From: Monosporascus cannonballus
Lineage: Eukaryota; Ascomycota; Sordariomycetes; Xylariales
DNA: 64,000 nucleotides
Direction of reading: 5' to 3'
Assembly (NCBI GenBank): GCA_004154925.1
Contig: QJNS01000113.1
Location: 62,001-126,000, forward strand
The notes below the pieces were generated by a model, which saw only the letters and a list, made by a program, of their open reading frames with translations, was not told the origin of the DNA and made no database searches. Both the position numbers and the translations under genes were made by a program. Of the stretch, positions 23,230 through 36,800 are shown piece after piece. The first letter of the stretch is position 1. Every line of letters starts with the position of its first letter.

Positions 23230-26200
23230 AATGTTAATTTCTTTTATTTATTAACAAAATATGAAATAAACTTCACTTAACTAGTTTTTCATTTAATTAA
23301 AACTTTATACTGTAATATTTATAATCTTTTTAAAATTATATCGTAATTTCCAAAATAAAATAATATCGAAATTAACCGTTTCATGTTATTATTATATAAG
23401 AATTTCAAAATAATTAATTTTACGTTAAATTCTTTCGTTATAAGACGCAAAATCCCAATTTTTGATATTCGACACTATATATAATTTTAATTTATATTTA
23501 TAATGTGAATTAAAATTATTAATAATAATTTTTATAATATACCTTCTACTTAAAACTATATCGTCTATAATTACAATATTCTAATACCTTTTAATTGGTA
23601 TATTTTAAGCAAAAAAATATTAATAACTTTTATCGTTACGTTTAATGGTTTTTTAGACAATTTCTATTTTTGTTAAATTTCGTTATTTTATACGCTCTTG
23701 ACAAATAACCTTTTTATTTCAACTTTTTTCGAATCTATTAAATCTTATTTATAATATTTTAGTATTATGTGTTAAGCTATTCTATTCATTGTTTTTATGG
23801 ACGTATTTATGCTTTAAACTATTTTAATAACTTCCTTTCTTAAAATCCTATTTTGCCATATAGTATAAAATCTTTTGTTAATCTATTTACAACTTTTCCT
23901 TTTTCTTTTAAAGGTTCAAAACAAAGTATTATATTCTTTTAAAAGTATTTGCTTTTTCGAAATTTATAATAAATATTTATACAAAGTAAAAGTTTAGAAT
24001 CACTTTTTAACCGTATTTTTTTACGATATATAAAATAAATTCTTTTATAAAATAATAATTATATTAATCTTAAAAAATTATAAATATTATTTTTCTTTTA
24101 ATCAACTTTATAACACCATTCGTTTATTAATATCGTTTTAGAAAATAATAATTTGACAAAATTAATATTATTATTTATCGGTTTTTTTATTTTCGATTTA
24201 CTTGAATATTTGAATTTATTTATATACATACGTAATATATGTATAAATAAACTTTTTCATTCGTTATTTATTAAGTATTTTCGTTATATATAATATACGG
24301 TATATTGTAAAGGCTGCACCTTATACCGCTGCGCCACCAGGGCAAAAGATCGGTGGAATGATCGTAATTGTGGTGATCATCCCGGCGCTTACAGCTGCAT
24401 ATATACTGGAGCTCTTACGGTGGACCAAACCGTAACACATATTTTGTATTGTTTTTTTGACGTTTTTAAATTTAATTTCTTGACTTTCCGCATTTTTCTT
24501 TGGATTTCTTAATATAATAATCCTTAGTTGTATTAGACTTAAATTATATTAATACAATTTTTGTTATATCTTCTAACTTTTTGAAGTTACTTTGTAAATA
24601 TTGATATTTAAACATTTTATTTTAATATATTTTAAATACACAGAATTTATATATGTTGTTTATTTTCAATTATTATAATATTTAACTTAATTTCGTTTTT
24701 GCTTATATGTAACTGTAAGTTTTATAAACTTTAGAACGATATTATACGAAATGTTATTATATTGAATAATACGATTATTAATTTAGAATGTAATTTTAGG
24801 TTTTTTTTTAAACATTTTCAATATATTCAACATATTATGTATTAACGATTTTAATTCGTATAAAGATATAATTTGATGAAAATTTAAGTTAATTAATTCT
24901 AAGAAGGCTTTTCTGCATTCTCTTAACTTGTTAAAGATTTTATTATTAATATATATTTATTTTTAATTTAATTTTAATACTAATTAAATAAATTCTACTT
25001 TATTAAAATTAGGCCTTTTTTAAAAGTTATTACTGTGCTTATGACGTAGTTATAAGTAAATTTCCTTTAGTACTATACTAACTTAACTTATAAAAAATCT
25101 ATAAAAACAACAAAACTTCTAAAATAAGGCCTAATAACAAGTTGTAACTTTTTAGCCTTACTTAATACCGTCTTATATAAAACATTTTAAATTTTGCTTT
25201 ACATTATACATATAAAAAAGTAACAAAACATAATTTAAGAAATAGGAAAAATTATGTTTGTAAAAAGGTTTGAAACGACTCTTTAGAGATATATAAAACA
25301 TGTAAATCTAGTTTAAGTTGATTAAAATATTCTTTTTTAAAAAATTAATTATTACTACTTTTTAATTTGAAAAATTTTATAATTACGATAATGTAATTAT
25401 TATTTATAATATTTAACCATAAGTCTTTAATAGGTAATATTATATAAAATAACTCCGTTTAACTAATTTATTATTCGTACGAATTATAATTATTGTATTA
25501 TAATTATAAAGGTGTTACGAACTTAATTAGCCTTAATCTTTTTATAGCCGTAATACGAACATAATAACACGTGCGACTAAAAAATTACTAAACGAACTTT
25601 TTATAAAAAAAAATATTAAAATAGCTTAATATATAATAATACGACCCGTAATTATATTATCGTATCTGCAAGGGCGTTATAACTATAGAAATGTTATAGA
25701 TTTAGTTATTTTTAAACCTTTTATTAATATAATATAATAATAATATTCAGTATAAATAAAATTATAATTAAATGAATTTTCTTTTTTAAATTATTTTTAA
25801 ACGATTTATAGCGAATAAATTCATATAATATTTGCGTTATCCCAATTATAAAAACGTTACGGTTAATATTTTTCTTAAAATTTAGTTTAACTATATTATT
25901 TTAAATTGTAATTCGAAAATTTCGAAAAGAGTTTTATATATGTATTAACTTATATAAAATATATATATAAAATATCAAAATTATTCCATTAAATGAATTA
26001 TATAAACCAAAAAAGGTTATATTACTAAGAAAAATACGAAATTAAAAGAGTTTTACGTATTTTGAGTTTAAACATTATTAATTCTTTATAAAGATAAGTT
26101 ATTTAATTAATAACCTTTTACGGTTTAGCGTAGTACATAAACATACGTTAAAAATAAACACAAATTAATAAAAGCATAGGGTAATTATCATAAAATAAAC

Positions 26201-26584
26201 GTATTACCGGAATTAAATGTCGATTTCTTTTATCGTAATTATTAAATTTGCATTGCCGCTTTCATATTTTCGTTTATATTTATTCGAATTATTTATAATT
26301 GTTATATATTTATATGGTCTTTAAACTTTACGTGTTCCATAAATCAAATCATATATTGTTTTATACAAAATTTACACTAAATAATTTTATTTTCCGTAAA
26401 TTATATAATTATAAATCGCGTTTATATCATATATATAAAACAATAAATAAAAACTGTGCGAAATATATTCGATATTATATAAAAAGTCATTATAATTTTA
26501 CGAAATTGTTATTAAATGAAATAAGTTTAAATTTTTTTTAAAACTGTTCTGCATTGTTTATTAAACTTTAATTAAATAATTTAT
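23230..26584 (-). pseudogene. Element g: heavily decayed pol-gag fragment
   Basis: Minus-strand sequence alignable with copies a and b. The protease region is at about 23,230-23,650 (compare b at 15,250-15,660), the linker and knuckle region at about 23,650-24,700, and lineage A gag at about 26,160-26,584 (compare a at 8,890-9,290). A 132-bp element interrupts it at 24306-24437. The stretch from about 24,900 to 26,150 does not align convincingly and may hold another decayed insertion. The fragment stops at 26,584, where element f is inserted, and resumes at 32,914. It is the oldest layer of the nest and has the fewest recognisable residues. Confidence 0.65.
24306..24437 (-). mobile_element. 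132-bp short LTR-like element (family S3)
   Basis: TGTAAAGG...CCGTAACA on the plus strand, flanked by TATAT (24301-24305) and CATAT (24438-24442). The single mismatch is a RIP-type C-to-T change in the left copy. On the minus strand it starts TGTTACGG, has a TATATATGC box and then a GATGATC...GATCATTC stem, the same layout as families S1 and S2, hence the minus-strand call. G+C-rich against a very A+T-rich host. A run resembling a tRNA A-box (TGGCGCAGCGG on the minus strand) is present, but the rest is not tRNA-like. Confidence 0.8.
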
Positions 26585-26959
26585 TATAGCGGCTAAACCA
26601 TTTAACTAATTCTTAATCCTACGTTATAAGAATTTATATTTCTAAAGAGTTATAGAAATTTATGTAATAAATAGAATAATTTATTACGTTTTGTAATATA
26701 AAAATATTTTTAAATAAAGATTTATTGTTATAAATTTTTATTATTTAAATATGGAAATAACGAGTATATATATTTTCTTGTTATTTTATTAATTATTCAC
26801 GATTATATTGTTTCAGAACATTATATCTTTTTCAGAATTATAAATTTTTCATATCTATAAATATATTTATAATTATTTATCACGTAATTTATAAAGTAAA
26901 TCTTTTTATTTTTATTCTTATAACGGTTTTCGTAAACCTAATCATATGAAGTAATAATA
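26585..26959 (-). repeat. 3' LTR of element f
   Basis: About 375 bp, plus-strand start TATAGCGGCT (RIPed TGTGACGGCT) and end gtaataata, followed by cgatttc as in the other copies. A cacgtaattt motif stands where other LTRs have CACGTGA. Confidence 0.75.
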
Positions 26960-29900
26960 CGATTTCTTTTTTCTAAAATATAGCTTAAAACGTTTTAAAA
27001 ATAAGTATTTTTCTTTTATTATACATTTTCGCATTTTTAAAATTTATTATAAACTTCTCTTTTAATAGTTTATCTCATTAACCTTATAAAAGCTTTCGAA
27101 AAGTTTGATTTTAAAATTATACCATATTTTTAATATTTTTTCGAAACGTTTATAATACGAAATAATACAAAATGCTCGGCGTTATAAGAAATATATAACA
27201 CGCGGCCGATTTTATGGTAAAACAGGTATTTTAATCTTTTTTAAAATACATATTGGTTATAAATATTAGTATTTTAAAGGTAACAAGGCTTTAACGAAAA
27301 AACGTTTATTGGATTTTTAACATTATTAATATAACATATAACGTCGGTATTAAAAAAATAAATACAGTTTTAATATACTTTATTCAATGGCGGAAATAAA
27401 TATCTTTTATTCGCTTTAGAAGAAGAATAATAATATAACGTATCTTTAAATTCTTATATAAATTAAAAAAAGAAAACTAAAAAGAAAAATAAGTTTTTGC
27501 TAAGATTATGAATTTATATATTAATACCAATCATTAATTTTTCAATTTATTTAATTTCGGTTTATAGGATTAAACTTTTATTGATTGTAATTAAATTCAT
27601 TTTTATTAATTTCGTTAGTATTTACAAAAGTTTTTAATAACCGTTAAATATTAATAAGATTTCTAATAGGTTTTAAGATATTTTCGGAATTTATATATTT
27701 TTTATTAAGTTATATATTAGGTAAATATATTTTTTAATATCGAAAGTTTTTTTCATTTTTATAATATTTAGTTTCGTATAAATTTTGATAATACTTATTA
27801 TTAACTTCAATAGAAAATGAAAAACTGGATAAAGTTTAACAATAAATAAAGCTTTTACTTAATAATTATTTTTTTAAAGATTTCTAACAGTTTTATATAA
27901 ATTAATATATTCAAAACACACTTTCTTTTTAAAAACGGTTGTTATTTTAATATATTGTGTAAAAATGTAAGTTATTTTTGTTTTTAGAAAATTAATAGTT
28001 TTTATTTTTTTTAATTATAATAATTGCTTGTTAAATTACGTACGAATTTTAATTTTATTTAAGATTTTTAATATAATTGTTCACATGTTTCTAACGTAAG
28101 TATTCTTATTTTATTAATAAATGTATTATATATATTTTTATTAAATTGAATATAAATTTAAAGTCCGTATTTCTTAACAGTATTTTAATGTTTTTATATT
28201 AATTAATTTTATATTATAATTAAGTAAGAAATAATATTTCAGAAATAGTTTTAATGTATAGTTTTACCGTTCTATTAATCTTTCGTTTTAAAAGTTTTAT
28301 ATGCTAAATAATTTATAATTTAATTTAATTTATATTATGAAATGTTGCCAAATATCAAACGTGAATATAATCTTTTATTTGGACATAATTTCGTTTAATA
28401 ATTAATATACATTAAACACGGTTTTGTTTAAAAAATTATATATTATTTCTTCAGTATTAGTATTTTGTAACAACGAAAGAAATATGAAAGCTTCGTAAAT
28501 TTATTAATTATTATAAGAATACTATTGTAATACATTTGTGTTAGTAGATTTTCGGTTAAAGAAGTTTGATAATAATCTTCATAATAATTAAATCCAATTA
28601 TTTTTTAACAACTGATAATAATTATAATTTTCGTAAAATTTATATAGTTATATTTTGACTTCATTATAAAAATTGTAATATTATTAGATTTTTTTAAATT
28701 ATTATTCTTATTTTATAATTTTGTAAATTCTTAAATATTTAAGTAAGAAATAATTTTATATATTATGTATTAAATTTCTTTAATATTCTTTAAAAGTTGT
28801 AATTTTTTATTTTCCTAGAGTCTATTAAATCATCGTTATATTGTTTGATCCTTTAATGTACATTATATCATATCGTTCGTATTATTATAATTTCATATAA
28901 AGGTAAAGACCTTTAACAGTAACGTCGAGAATTATATAATTAATTTTAATTAGTTTTTTTCGAAAATCCAGTATTTATTTAAATCACTTATTTTGTTCTT
29001 TTTTCATTTCTTTTTTATATGTTAATTATTATGACGTAAATATTTTAGTCGTAATAAAATTGATAAAACTTTACTAATTTATATAAACTTTAAGTTAATG
29101 AAGATCTTTTTTAAAACAATATCTAAACTTTCGAAAAACTATAATAATAATTATAAACTTTTTAACTGGTATAAAATGATGAAATTTGGTTTTCTTTAAT
29201 TTATACGAATACAAGTATATAAAATGTAATTAGTTTTAATTATTTCGTTATTTAATGATTAGGTTTAACGCACAATTAGATATATCCGTTTTTAATTTGA
29301 TAAAATCTATTATATTATATATAAGTAATATTAATTTATTAATAATTATACTTTTAATTTCTCGCAATGTTTTGTTCTTTACAATATTTATTAAAGGTTT
29401 GAATAAACTTTATATAATCATTACCAAATCCGAAAAATATTGATACTGTTTTAAGTATTGTTAAAGTTTATTGTTTTATCATTATAACGATTTTTAACAT
29501 TTATTTTAATATATTTTATAGTTTTATATTTTCTATTTATAAAACTAAATTTCTTTTACGTTAGTTAATAGTTTATCATGTTATAAAACTTAGAAGAGTT
29601 TATAAACGTATTTTGTATATAAATTTGCCATTTTCAAATAAATGAAATCTTGTCGAAATAATATATAACAAAAATGTCTAATTACCTTTCTAATATATAA
29701 AATATTGTTTATTAAAATATTATTAATACGTTCGTAAATGTTATGAACGGAACTAAGTATTTAAATAATTTGTATATACGTTTTAAAATGTATTTTTCAT
29801 TTATATTTTTGTAATTTTAATAAAGGTATATTTATTTTTAATATTAAATATTATCAACTATTTACGTCCGCAAACCCGGTGTCTTATTTTAATAATTAAA

Positions 29901-32560
29901 AATATTAATATTTACGTTTTAAAAATAATATTCTTTAATTATTTAAAATGAATTTCAAGTTATTTTTGTTATATTTCTTAAATACGAAGAATATTAAATA
30001 ATTTCCGAATAAATTTGTATATTAAAGTTATAAATAGGGCAAAAGTTCGTAAACCAGCCTTTTTAGAAGTATTTCACAATTCTATTTATTATTTGTTAAT
30101 AATTTCGTGTTATATGTGTTTTTAAAAAGTTATTTATATTGGTAATATTGTAATTATATTTTTATTAAACGTTATAAGTTTTAAAACTATTATTTTAAAC
30201 TATTATTTAATTATTTAAATTTTGCTTGAATAATATTAATAATAATAGGTTATAATGTTTTAATATTTCCTTATATTTCATTTTTTAAAATCATAAAATA
30301 TTTTTTAGATTTGTATTTTTATATTAATCGTGATTTGTCGTTAAATATTAAAATTGTAATTTTTTTCTATTCCATTTATTAACAATATATAAAACGAATT
30401 TTACCTTTTAAATCTTTCTATTAAATAAAGTTTTTTAGTGATATGTTTATAGTGTTTTTACAATTATATCGTAATTTTCAAATAAAGCGATATCAAAAAT
30501 AATTATTTAATATTATTTTTAGTAAAAATTGTGAAATTATTAATTTTACTTTACATATTTGTATTATTATAAATACAACTTTATTTTTCGATATTCGTAA
30601 TTATATCACATTATGATATATATTTCTATAATAATTTAAATCTATAAATAATTCAAAGTATAATATAATTTCTTCTTAAACCTCCTCAAATTATTATTAT
30701 AAAATATTAATACATTCCGTGTAATACTTCCAAAATAATTAAACTATTAACAGTTTTTATAATTAAGTTTAACATCTTTTTTTAGAAAATTCTCTTAAGT
30801 ATTTTAAATTTTGACATTGTACTGTTTTTCATAAGTAACTTTTTTTCTTTTAATTTATTTTTAAAGTTTATCGAACTTTACTTATGTTTTATCGTGTAAT
30901 GTATTAGAATATTACATTTATTGTTTTTATTAGCATAGTTATCTTTTAAAATATATTAATTTCTTTTAATTAGAGTATAGTTTTGTGCCTTATTAAGTGA
31001 ATTATTTCTCATATATTATATGTTATAATATTAAAATTTTAATACTTTATAGTTTTTGAGTAAAGTTTTTAAATAAAATATTTAATTTCTTTTCTAAAAA
31101 TATTTGTTTCTACCGAGTTTATATTCATGTTCTAGTAATATCCTTTTATGGTGTATGAAAATATGTGTTTTATAAATTAGTAATTATATCAATTATAAAA
31201 ATAAAAAAAGCTTTTTTGTAAATATTATCTTTTGAACTAATTTTATAAAATAATAATTTGAAATCACCGATATTATAATGTGTTTACTTTAATATTTTTG
31301 ATTGAACTAAGGAAATATAATCTCTTTTTAAATATATATAGTTCGTTAATAAATAAACTTTTTAATTATTATACATTAAGTATTTTCGGTGGTTATTATA
31401 TAGTACGCATATTTTGTTATATTAAATAAAAGTTTCGAAATAACTGTTTCTTTTTATTTTTCATAGTTTTTTATTTGTATTTTAAAGCGTCTTGTTATTT
31501 TTCCAATATTTTTAAGTTAATTTCTAGTCCTCTCCTATTTTCGGTCGGATTTGTTATTGTAATAACCTTTATTTAAATTAAACTTAAATTGTATTAATAA
31601 CTTTATTATTATTATTTTAGTTGGTTTTAAATCACTTGTTTTATTTAAATATTTAATGATTTTATTGTAATATTTAGGCTTTTTTGAATATTTTAATAAT
31701 ATTTTATTTTGCTTCAATAAAAGTGTTTAAATTAATTTTTAAATTTTATTTAAACCCTTCTAAATTTTATATATTTTGGCCCTGTACAATAAGATATAAA
31801 TATTATATTATGATGTGTTTCATAACTAGATAATTAATTCTCGAAGTGGAAAATATATTTTTTAAAATATATTATTCGCATAACCTATTAAAATTTTAAT
31901 GCTTTTAGTAATATACCTATTTAAAGTCCTAAATTTGACAGTTCAATAATTTCATTTGTACGTGTTTTCTTAAAGTATTATATAATATATTAAAATAAGT
32001 TTTTTTATTATTATCGGTTTATTGTATTTTGATGATAAAACATTTAAATTTTACTATACCTTTCAAAATTAGCTTTTTCGCCGTAATTAATGAATTTGTT
32101 ATACTGCCGTACATCTTTCGTCGAGATTTTCGAAATTAACTTTTAACTTATTTTCTAAATTAATATAATTATGAAAAGATTTCGAGATAAATTTTCTTTG
32201 ATTAAAGTTTATGTGTTCTAGATAATATCTTATAATAAGTTTAATTGATTAAATATATTTATCGATAAAAAGGTTATAACTACAAAATTTCTACATGCTA
32301 ATGTTTCAAGTGATTAAAATTTAACATTTACGTTTTATTTATGCTAAAAAGTGTTATATATTATTTTTTATTATAAAGTTGAAATGGTTTAACTTTAAAA
32401 CTTAATATATTTATTTATATTAAATACAACGTATATTATTGTATTTAAACTTTCAAGTTTTAAATTTTATATATCAATTATATTTTTATTAACAGCATAG
32501 CTTTATAGTTATTAATTAATATAATAATTAGAAGTGTATAAAATTTAACAATATTATTAA
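26960..32560 (-). pseudogene. Element f gag-pol and antisense-ORF remnants
   Basis: The minus-strand pol is recognisable by alignment with b. The reverse transcriptase box region, about 29,650-29,665, still reads Y-Y-F-D, and the gag end near 32,080-32,200 matches b at about 17,090-17,170. The first 700 bases (26,960-27,660) correspond to the antisense ORF region of the other copies but are too mutated to trace the cysteine spacing. No product is possible. Confidence 0.65.
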
Positions 32561-32570
32561 ATATAAATGT

Positions 32571-32913
32571 ACAACGTAGAAGAGTTAAACGGTTTAATTA
32601 ATTTCTATATTTACGTTAGACGGATTTATATTAATCCTAATATTCTAAAATTTGAAGTTATAAATATAACAATTTATTGAGTTTCGTAATATTAAAATCG
32701 TTTTAAATAACTAATTTATATATATTTTTGTATTATTTTATTAATTATTTCCGATTATATTATTTGTGATAATTATGATTTTTGATAATTACAGTTATTC
32801 ATTTATAATTACCAGTATGTTAATAATTTTTTATTACGTAATTTAAAAGGTGAGCTGTTTTATCCTTATGGTTGCAATCGTTTTTATTCGCCGAGACCTA
32901 TTAATTTGTAATA
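32571..32913 (-). repeat. 5' LTR of element f
   Basis: Starts near cgtagaagagttaaacgg (RIPed TGTGACGGCTAGGCGG region) and ends ttaatttgtaata. Its variable side aligns with the left LTR (gattatatt, ttacgtaattta). Start is approximate. Confidence 0.65.
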
Positions 32914-33189
32914 TTTATTAAATTTAAAATACTTTCTAATGTCGGAAACTTTACCTTTATATTCGAATTTTTCGTACATTATTTAAAACGATTTATTAAA
33001 ATTAAGTCTTTTTTCTTAAAGTAAATACAACGTATATTTTAAAGGCTTAATCGTCTAAAAACGTTTTTTTAATTAAACGAAATTGTGACTTTTTATTGAT
33101 TAAATTTATGTTATTATTAAAATTTTGTTAATTAATCTGTATTTAATAAATATAATATTAGTAATACTATTAAATGAAAATTTATAACC
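32914..33189 (-). pseudogene. Element g: distal gag and leader remnant after the f insertion
   Basis: Continues the gag alignment interrupted at 26,584: actttctaatgtcgg corresponds to atttcctaatttcgg in copy a. It runs into the primer-site side of g's LTR (atactattaaatgaaaatttataacc, matching attactaaacaaaagtttgtaacg in e). Confidence 0.65.
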
Positions 33190-33517
33190 GATAACGGCTA
33201 AATAATTTAATTAAGTAATAAATTTAAATCATATAAATTTATATTAATTCAAAAATCGCAAAATTATTAATAATAAATATAATAATTAATTATGTTTCGT
33301 AATAATAAAAACGTTTTAAATACCTAATTATTATAATATATTATTATTATTTAATTTATAAAAATAACGAACGTATATATTTTGGGTTTGGTTTACTGGC
33401 CTACCATCAGTAAGTTGGTAATCCGGCTTACTGGCTCACCACCAGTAAGTTGGTGATCCGTTACGTGACCTAATCCACTTGGTTTTCTTGGCTGTTCCTG
33501 TCACGACCGTTTCTGAA
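33190..33517 (-). repeat. 5' LTR of element g, first part (split by element c)
   Basis: Starts at gataacggct and runs 328 bp. The remaining 25 bp lie at 59842-59866, beyond element c. It contains two tandem 33-bp units (33393-33425 and 33428-33460), each with TTACTGG and CCAGTAA arms that can form a hairpin, then ttacgtgacc. The total LTR length is 353 bp, in the family's range. Confidence 0.8.
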
Positions 33518-33610
33518 TGTGACGGCTTGGGGTTTAACCAATTATTAAACCTTAGTCGTACTGGTTTATGTTGGCAGAAGTATCGTAGGACTTTGTAATA
33601 ATAAAATAAC

Positions 33611-33800
33611 TGTTACAGGCTAAAGCCTATAGGGCAGCTCGGGCCTATAGAGCGAGCTCCTTATTCCGAATTTACCCATATATATATAGGGAGTAGCCAC
33701 CTTATTAGTGGCTAATTGTTTTTCCCTTTCCCTTTTTACCTTGAATATAAATCTTTATTAGGCCGTACCTCCGTTCAATTTATGTATTATACCCGTTAAA
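33611..33800 (+). repeat. 5' LTR of the second-family element
   Basis: 190 bp. Contains a TATATATATAGGG box and a GCCACCTTATTAGTGGC stem-loop just downstream, the same layout as in the S1 element. More RIPed than its partner at the 3' end (acccgttaaa against gcccgtcaca). Confidence 0.9.
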
Positions 33801-36800
33801 TATATTTAAGATTATAATTTATTATAATTTTCAGAAATTTAAATAATAGCGAAACGTTTTTTAAAAATATTTTAATTACGGATAATAAATTAAATAAAAA
33901 TCTTATAATAAAAAAATTGCAAAGTAATATAATTAATAAAACTATAAGCAAACTCATGGTATTAATTTCGTTCGAAATTATAAAGGAAAATTTATAGCAT
34001 TAATTATTTATAAATATATTTGCAAAATTTAATATGTAATAAAAAAAGTTTGCTAAATTAATTTTTAATTGTAATAAAATAATAAATAACTTATTTAACC
34101 GGATAACGAAAATAAAAAAAATATCTTTTTTACGAAAACGTAAAAAAAAGATTTTATAAAATAAAATCCGCTTTGCTAAAAACTTACGGTAAATTTATTA
34201 TTTAATAACGTATTTATAATAATAACTTATAAACTTATAAAATAGTTTTTATAAAACGGGAAATAAAAAATATTTTATTTGTTTTTTGCTATATTTCGTA
34301 CGAAAATAAAAAAAAATATCGATTTATTGCCGGCGTTTTTATAATAATTTACCTACGTATCGTGATATTTGTACTTACCGAAAAATAATTATAATTTAAT
34401 TATTAATTCGAAATAAAAAAATTATAAAAGGATTTCGACGTTAATAATTTCTTTTTTTATGTTAAAAAATGCTTCGTAAAAAAATAAACGGCATAATTGG
34501 TTAAGAAATACTTATAATATATAAAATAAAATAATAATTAATAATTTTAAAATTATTTATTAGATTTTAAGTTCAAATTGGCTAAATATAAATATTTAAT
34601 ATGACCCTTAATAATTAAGATAATATTTAAACGCCGGTATTAATATATAATTTCGTAACGCATTAATTACGAAAAATATGTTTTATAATAATTGTAACCA
34701 GTAAATATGTAAAATAAAAAAATAATTAATTATTTAACAGTTTTATCCGATTATTATATAAGCAAAAAAATAACGATTTAATATTTTAATAAAAAAACGA
34801 AATAATTAATTAATAATAATATATCGACCGGATTAATAAATCGGCTTAAATAATCAATATTTAAAGTAATATATTTATAATAAACGTCGTATAATTAATT
34901 ATGTTAATTTTTAAATTTATAAATATATAACGGAATAATCGAAAAAATCGATCCGAAGGTAATTCGGGATGAGGTTTAAATAATCGGTTTTATGTAAAAT
35001 ATTTTTTAATAATAAAATAAAAATTTAAAAACAGAAAAAATAATATTTTCGTTATACTGTTACAAATTATTTAAATTAAAAATACCTTAAATATAAATCT
35101 GCAAAACGGTTTCATCCGGTTAAGATAAAGGTTACGGTGACGAATTTGCGGAATTTCGTTAACGGGAATAATAATTCGGATAACAAAAATTTAAAAAAAA
35201 CATTTTTGTTAAAAGTTATTAATAAAAGGAGAACGTAATTAATAAATTGCAAAAAATTAATAGTAAATTAAATAATATTTTTTATATTAAACGCCTTCAT
35301 TAATAATATTATATATATAAATGTTTTAATCAATAATAAATATATTTATTATTTTGGGTTTAATTAATAATTAATTAATTATTTAAAATTATAACATATA
35401 TTTATTATATTTTATCGGTTAAAACTAACGAAAAATAACGAATTTATAATAATTATAATTCGAAAAATTATTTACGTTAATGTAAATTTAAATAGCTGCT
35501 TAAAACGAATTTAGAGTTACGTAATTAAAATTTTATTTTATTTTTTTATTTTAGGAAAACTTTAAATAAAATATAATAATATCGTAAATAAGGCGAATTA
35601 ACGGTATATCCGTTTCGTAAACGATATTACCGTACTCATATTATGCAAAAAAAATTAACTTAATAAAAATCTAAAAAATTACTTAAAGGAGCTGTTATAA
35701 AATATAAAAAAGCCCGTTTTATAGTAGCTATGGTCTTTATAACGATAACGCGACAAAACCGCCGTAAGAAAAATAAGATATAATTATTCGTAATTTTTAT
35801 AGAAAATATCAATAAAGCTTTAAAAATAAAGCCGTAATGAACTTTTAAAAATATAACGGAATATTTTTTTCAAAAAGTACGGAAATTCCGAAACCTTTTT
35901 ATAAATAATAAAAATTCGTTATTAGTATTTTATCGTAATAATAATAACGTAATAATAAATTTGGAAATAAATATTTCGGATTAAAAAAATAATCTTATAA
36001 AAAGTTGTATACAAAATATTAAAAAAAGCTATTATTTTTATATAAAATATTTATAAATTTATTTAATAAAAATTCAGTTCGGATTAATAGTCTTTTTGCA
36101 GGTATTCCGATATTATTCGTAAGGAAATTTAATATTTAAGCGGCTTTTTACCGGTTATATATCTGCTAACGAAATAAATAAAAAAATTGCATTTCGTATA
36201 TGTTTCGGGTTTTTCGAATAACTGGTATATTTATTCGGCCTTAATGGTATACCGGCTGTTTTTTAACGTTATATTAATATTATGTTAAAACGTTACTTTA
36301 ATAATTTTTGTTTTGCGTATATAGACGATATATTAAGTTGTTTATCCGGTTTTGAAACTAATTATATAATTAAGATTAAATTAATATTTTATCGATTAGT
36401 AAAAATAAAATTAAAATTGGACCGGATAAATACGAATTCGTAATCCAAAAAACAAAATATTTAAAGTTTATTATCAAAATACAAATAAACTTGAAAGTTA
36501 ATTTTAAAAACGTAACCGTTATTCGAAAATAAAATGCCTTTATTAATATAAAAAGGGTTAAAAATTTTATCGGGTTCGTTAATTTTTACCTAACTTTTAT
36601 AAAAAACTTTAGTAAGATAACAGTTTTTTTTATAATTAATTAAAAAGGGGGATTTCTTTTTTATTAGAAGAACAAAAAATAATAGGTTTTCGACAGATTT
36701 AAAAAGGTTTTTATTACAGCGCTTATTTTTACGCATTAAAATTCCGAAAAAAAAGAGTAATAGAGGTAAATTATTCCGAGTCGGTAATTAAAAAATATTT

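Larger units (their letters stand above)
26585..32913 (-). mobile_element. Chromovirus copy f, strongly decayed, inserted in element g
   Basis: The left LTR is 26585-26959 and the right LTR about 32571-32913, with TTTAT target duplications at 26580-26584 and 32914-32918. Joining the flanks restores a continuous gag alignment of element g with copy a at about 9,290. Erosion is heavier than in a-e, and the internal region is shorter (about 5.6 kb against 6.0 kb), so deletions have occurred. The gag end resembles lineage B. LTR end points rest on alignment of badly mutated sequence. Confidence 0.8.

Noticed and set aside
24306..24437. tRNA or tRNA-derived SINE head in the 132-bp element
   Set aside because: An A-box-like TGGCGCAGCGG is present on the minus strand, but no B box at the right distance and no cloverleaf can be drawn. 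TG...CA ends and the 5-bp duplication fit an LTR better.
25513..25690. tgttacgaac...gggcgttataac as another LTR, perhaps the left LTR of element g
   Set aside because: Only the first bases resemble an LTR end. No matching partner, no conserved body and no target duplication could be found.
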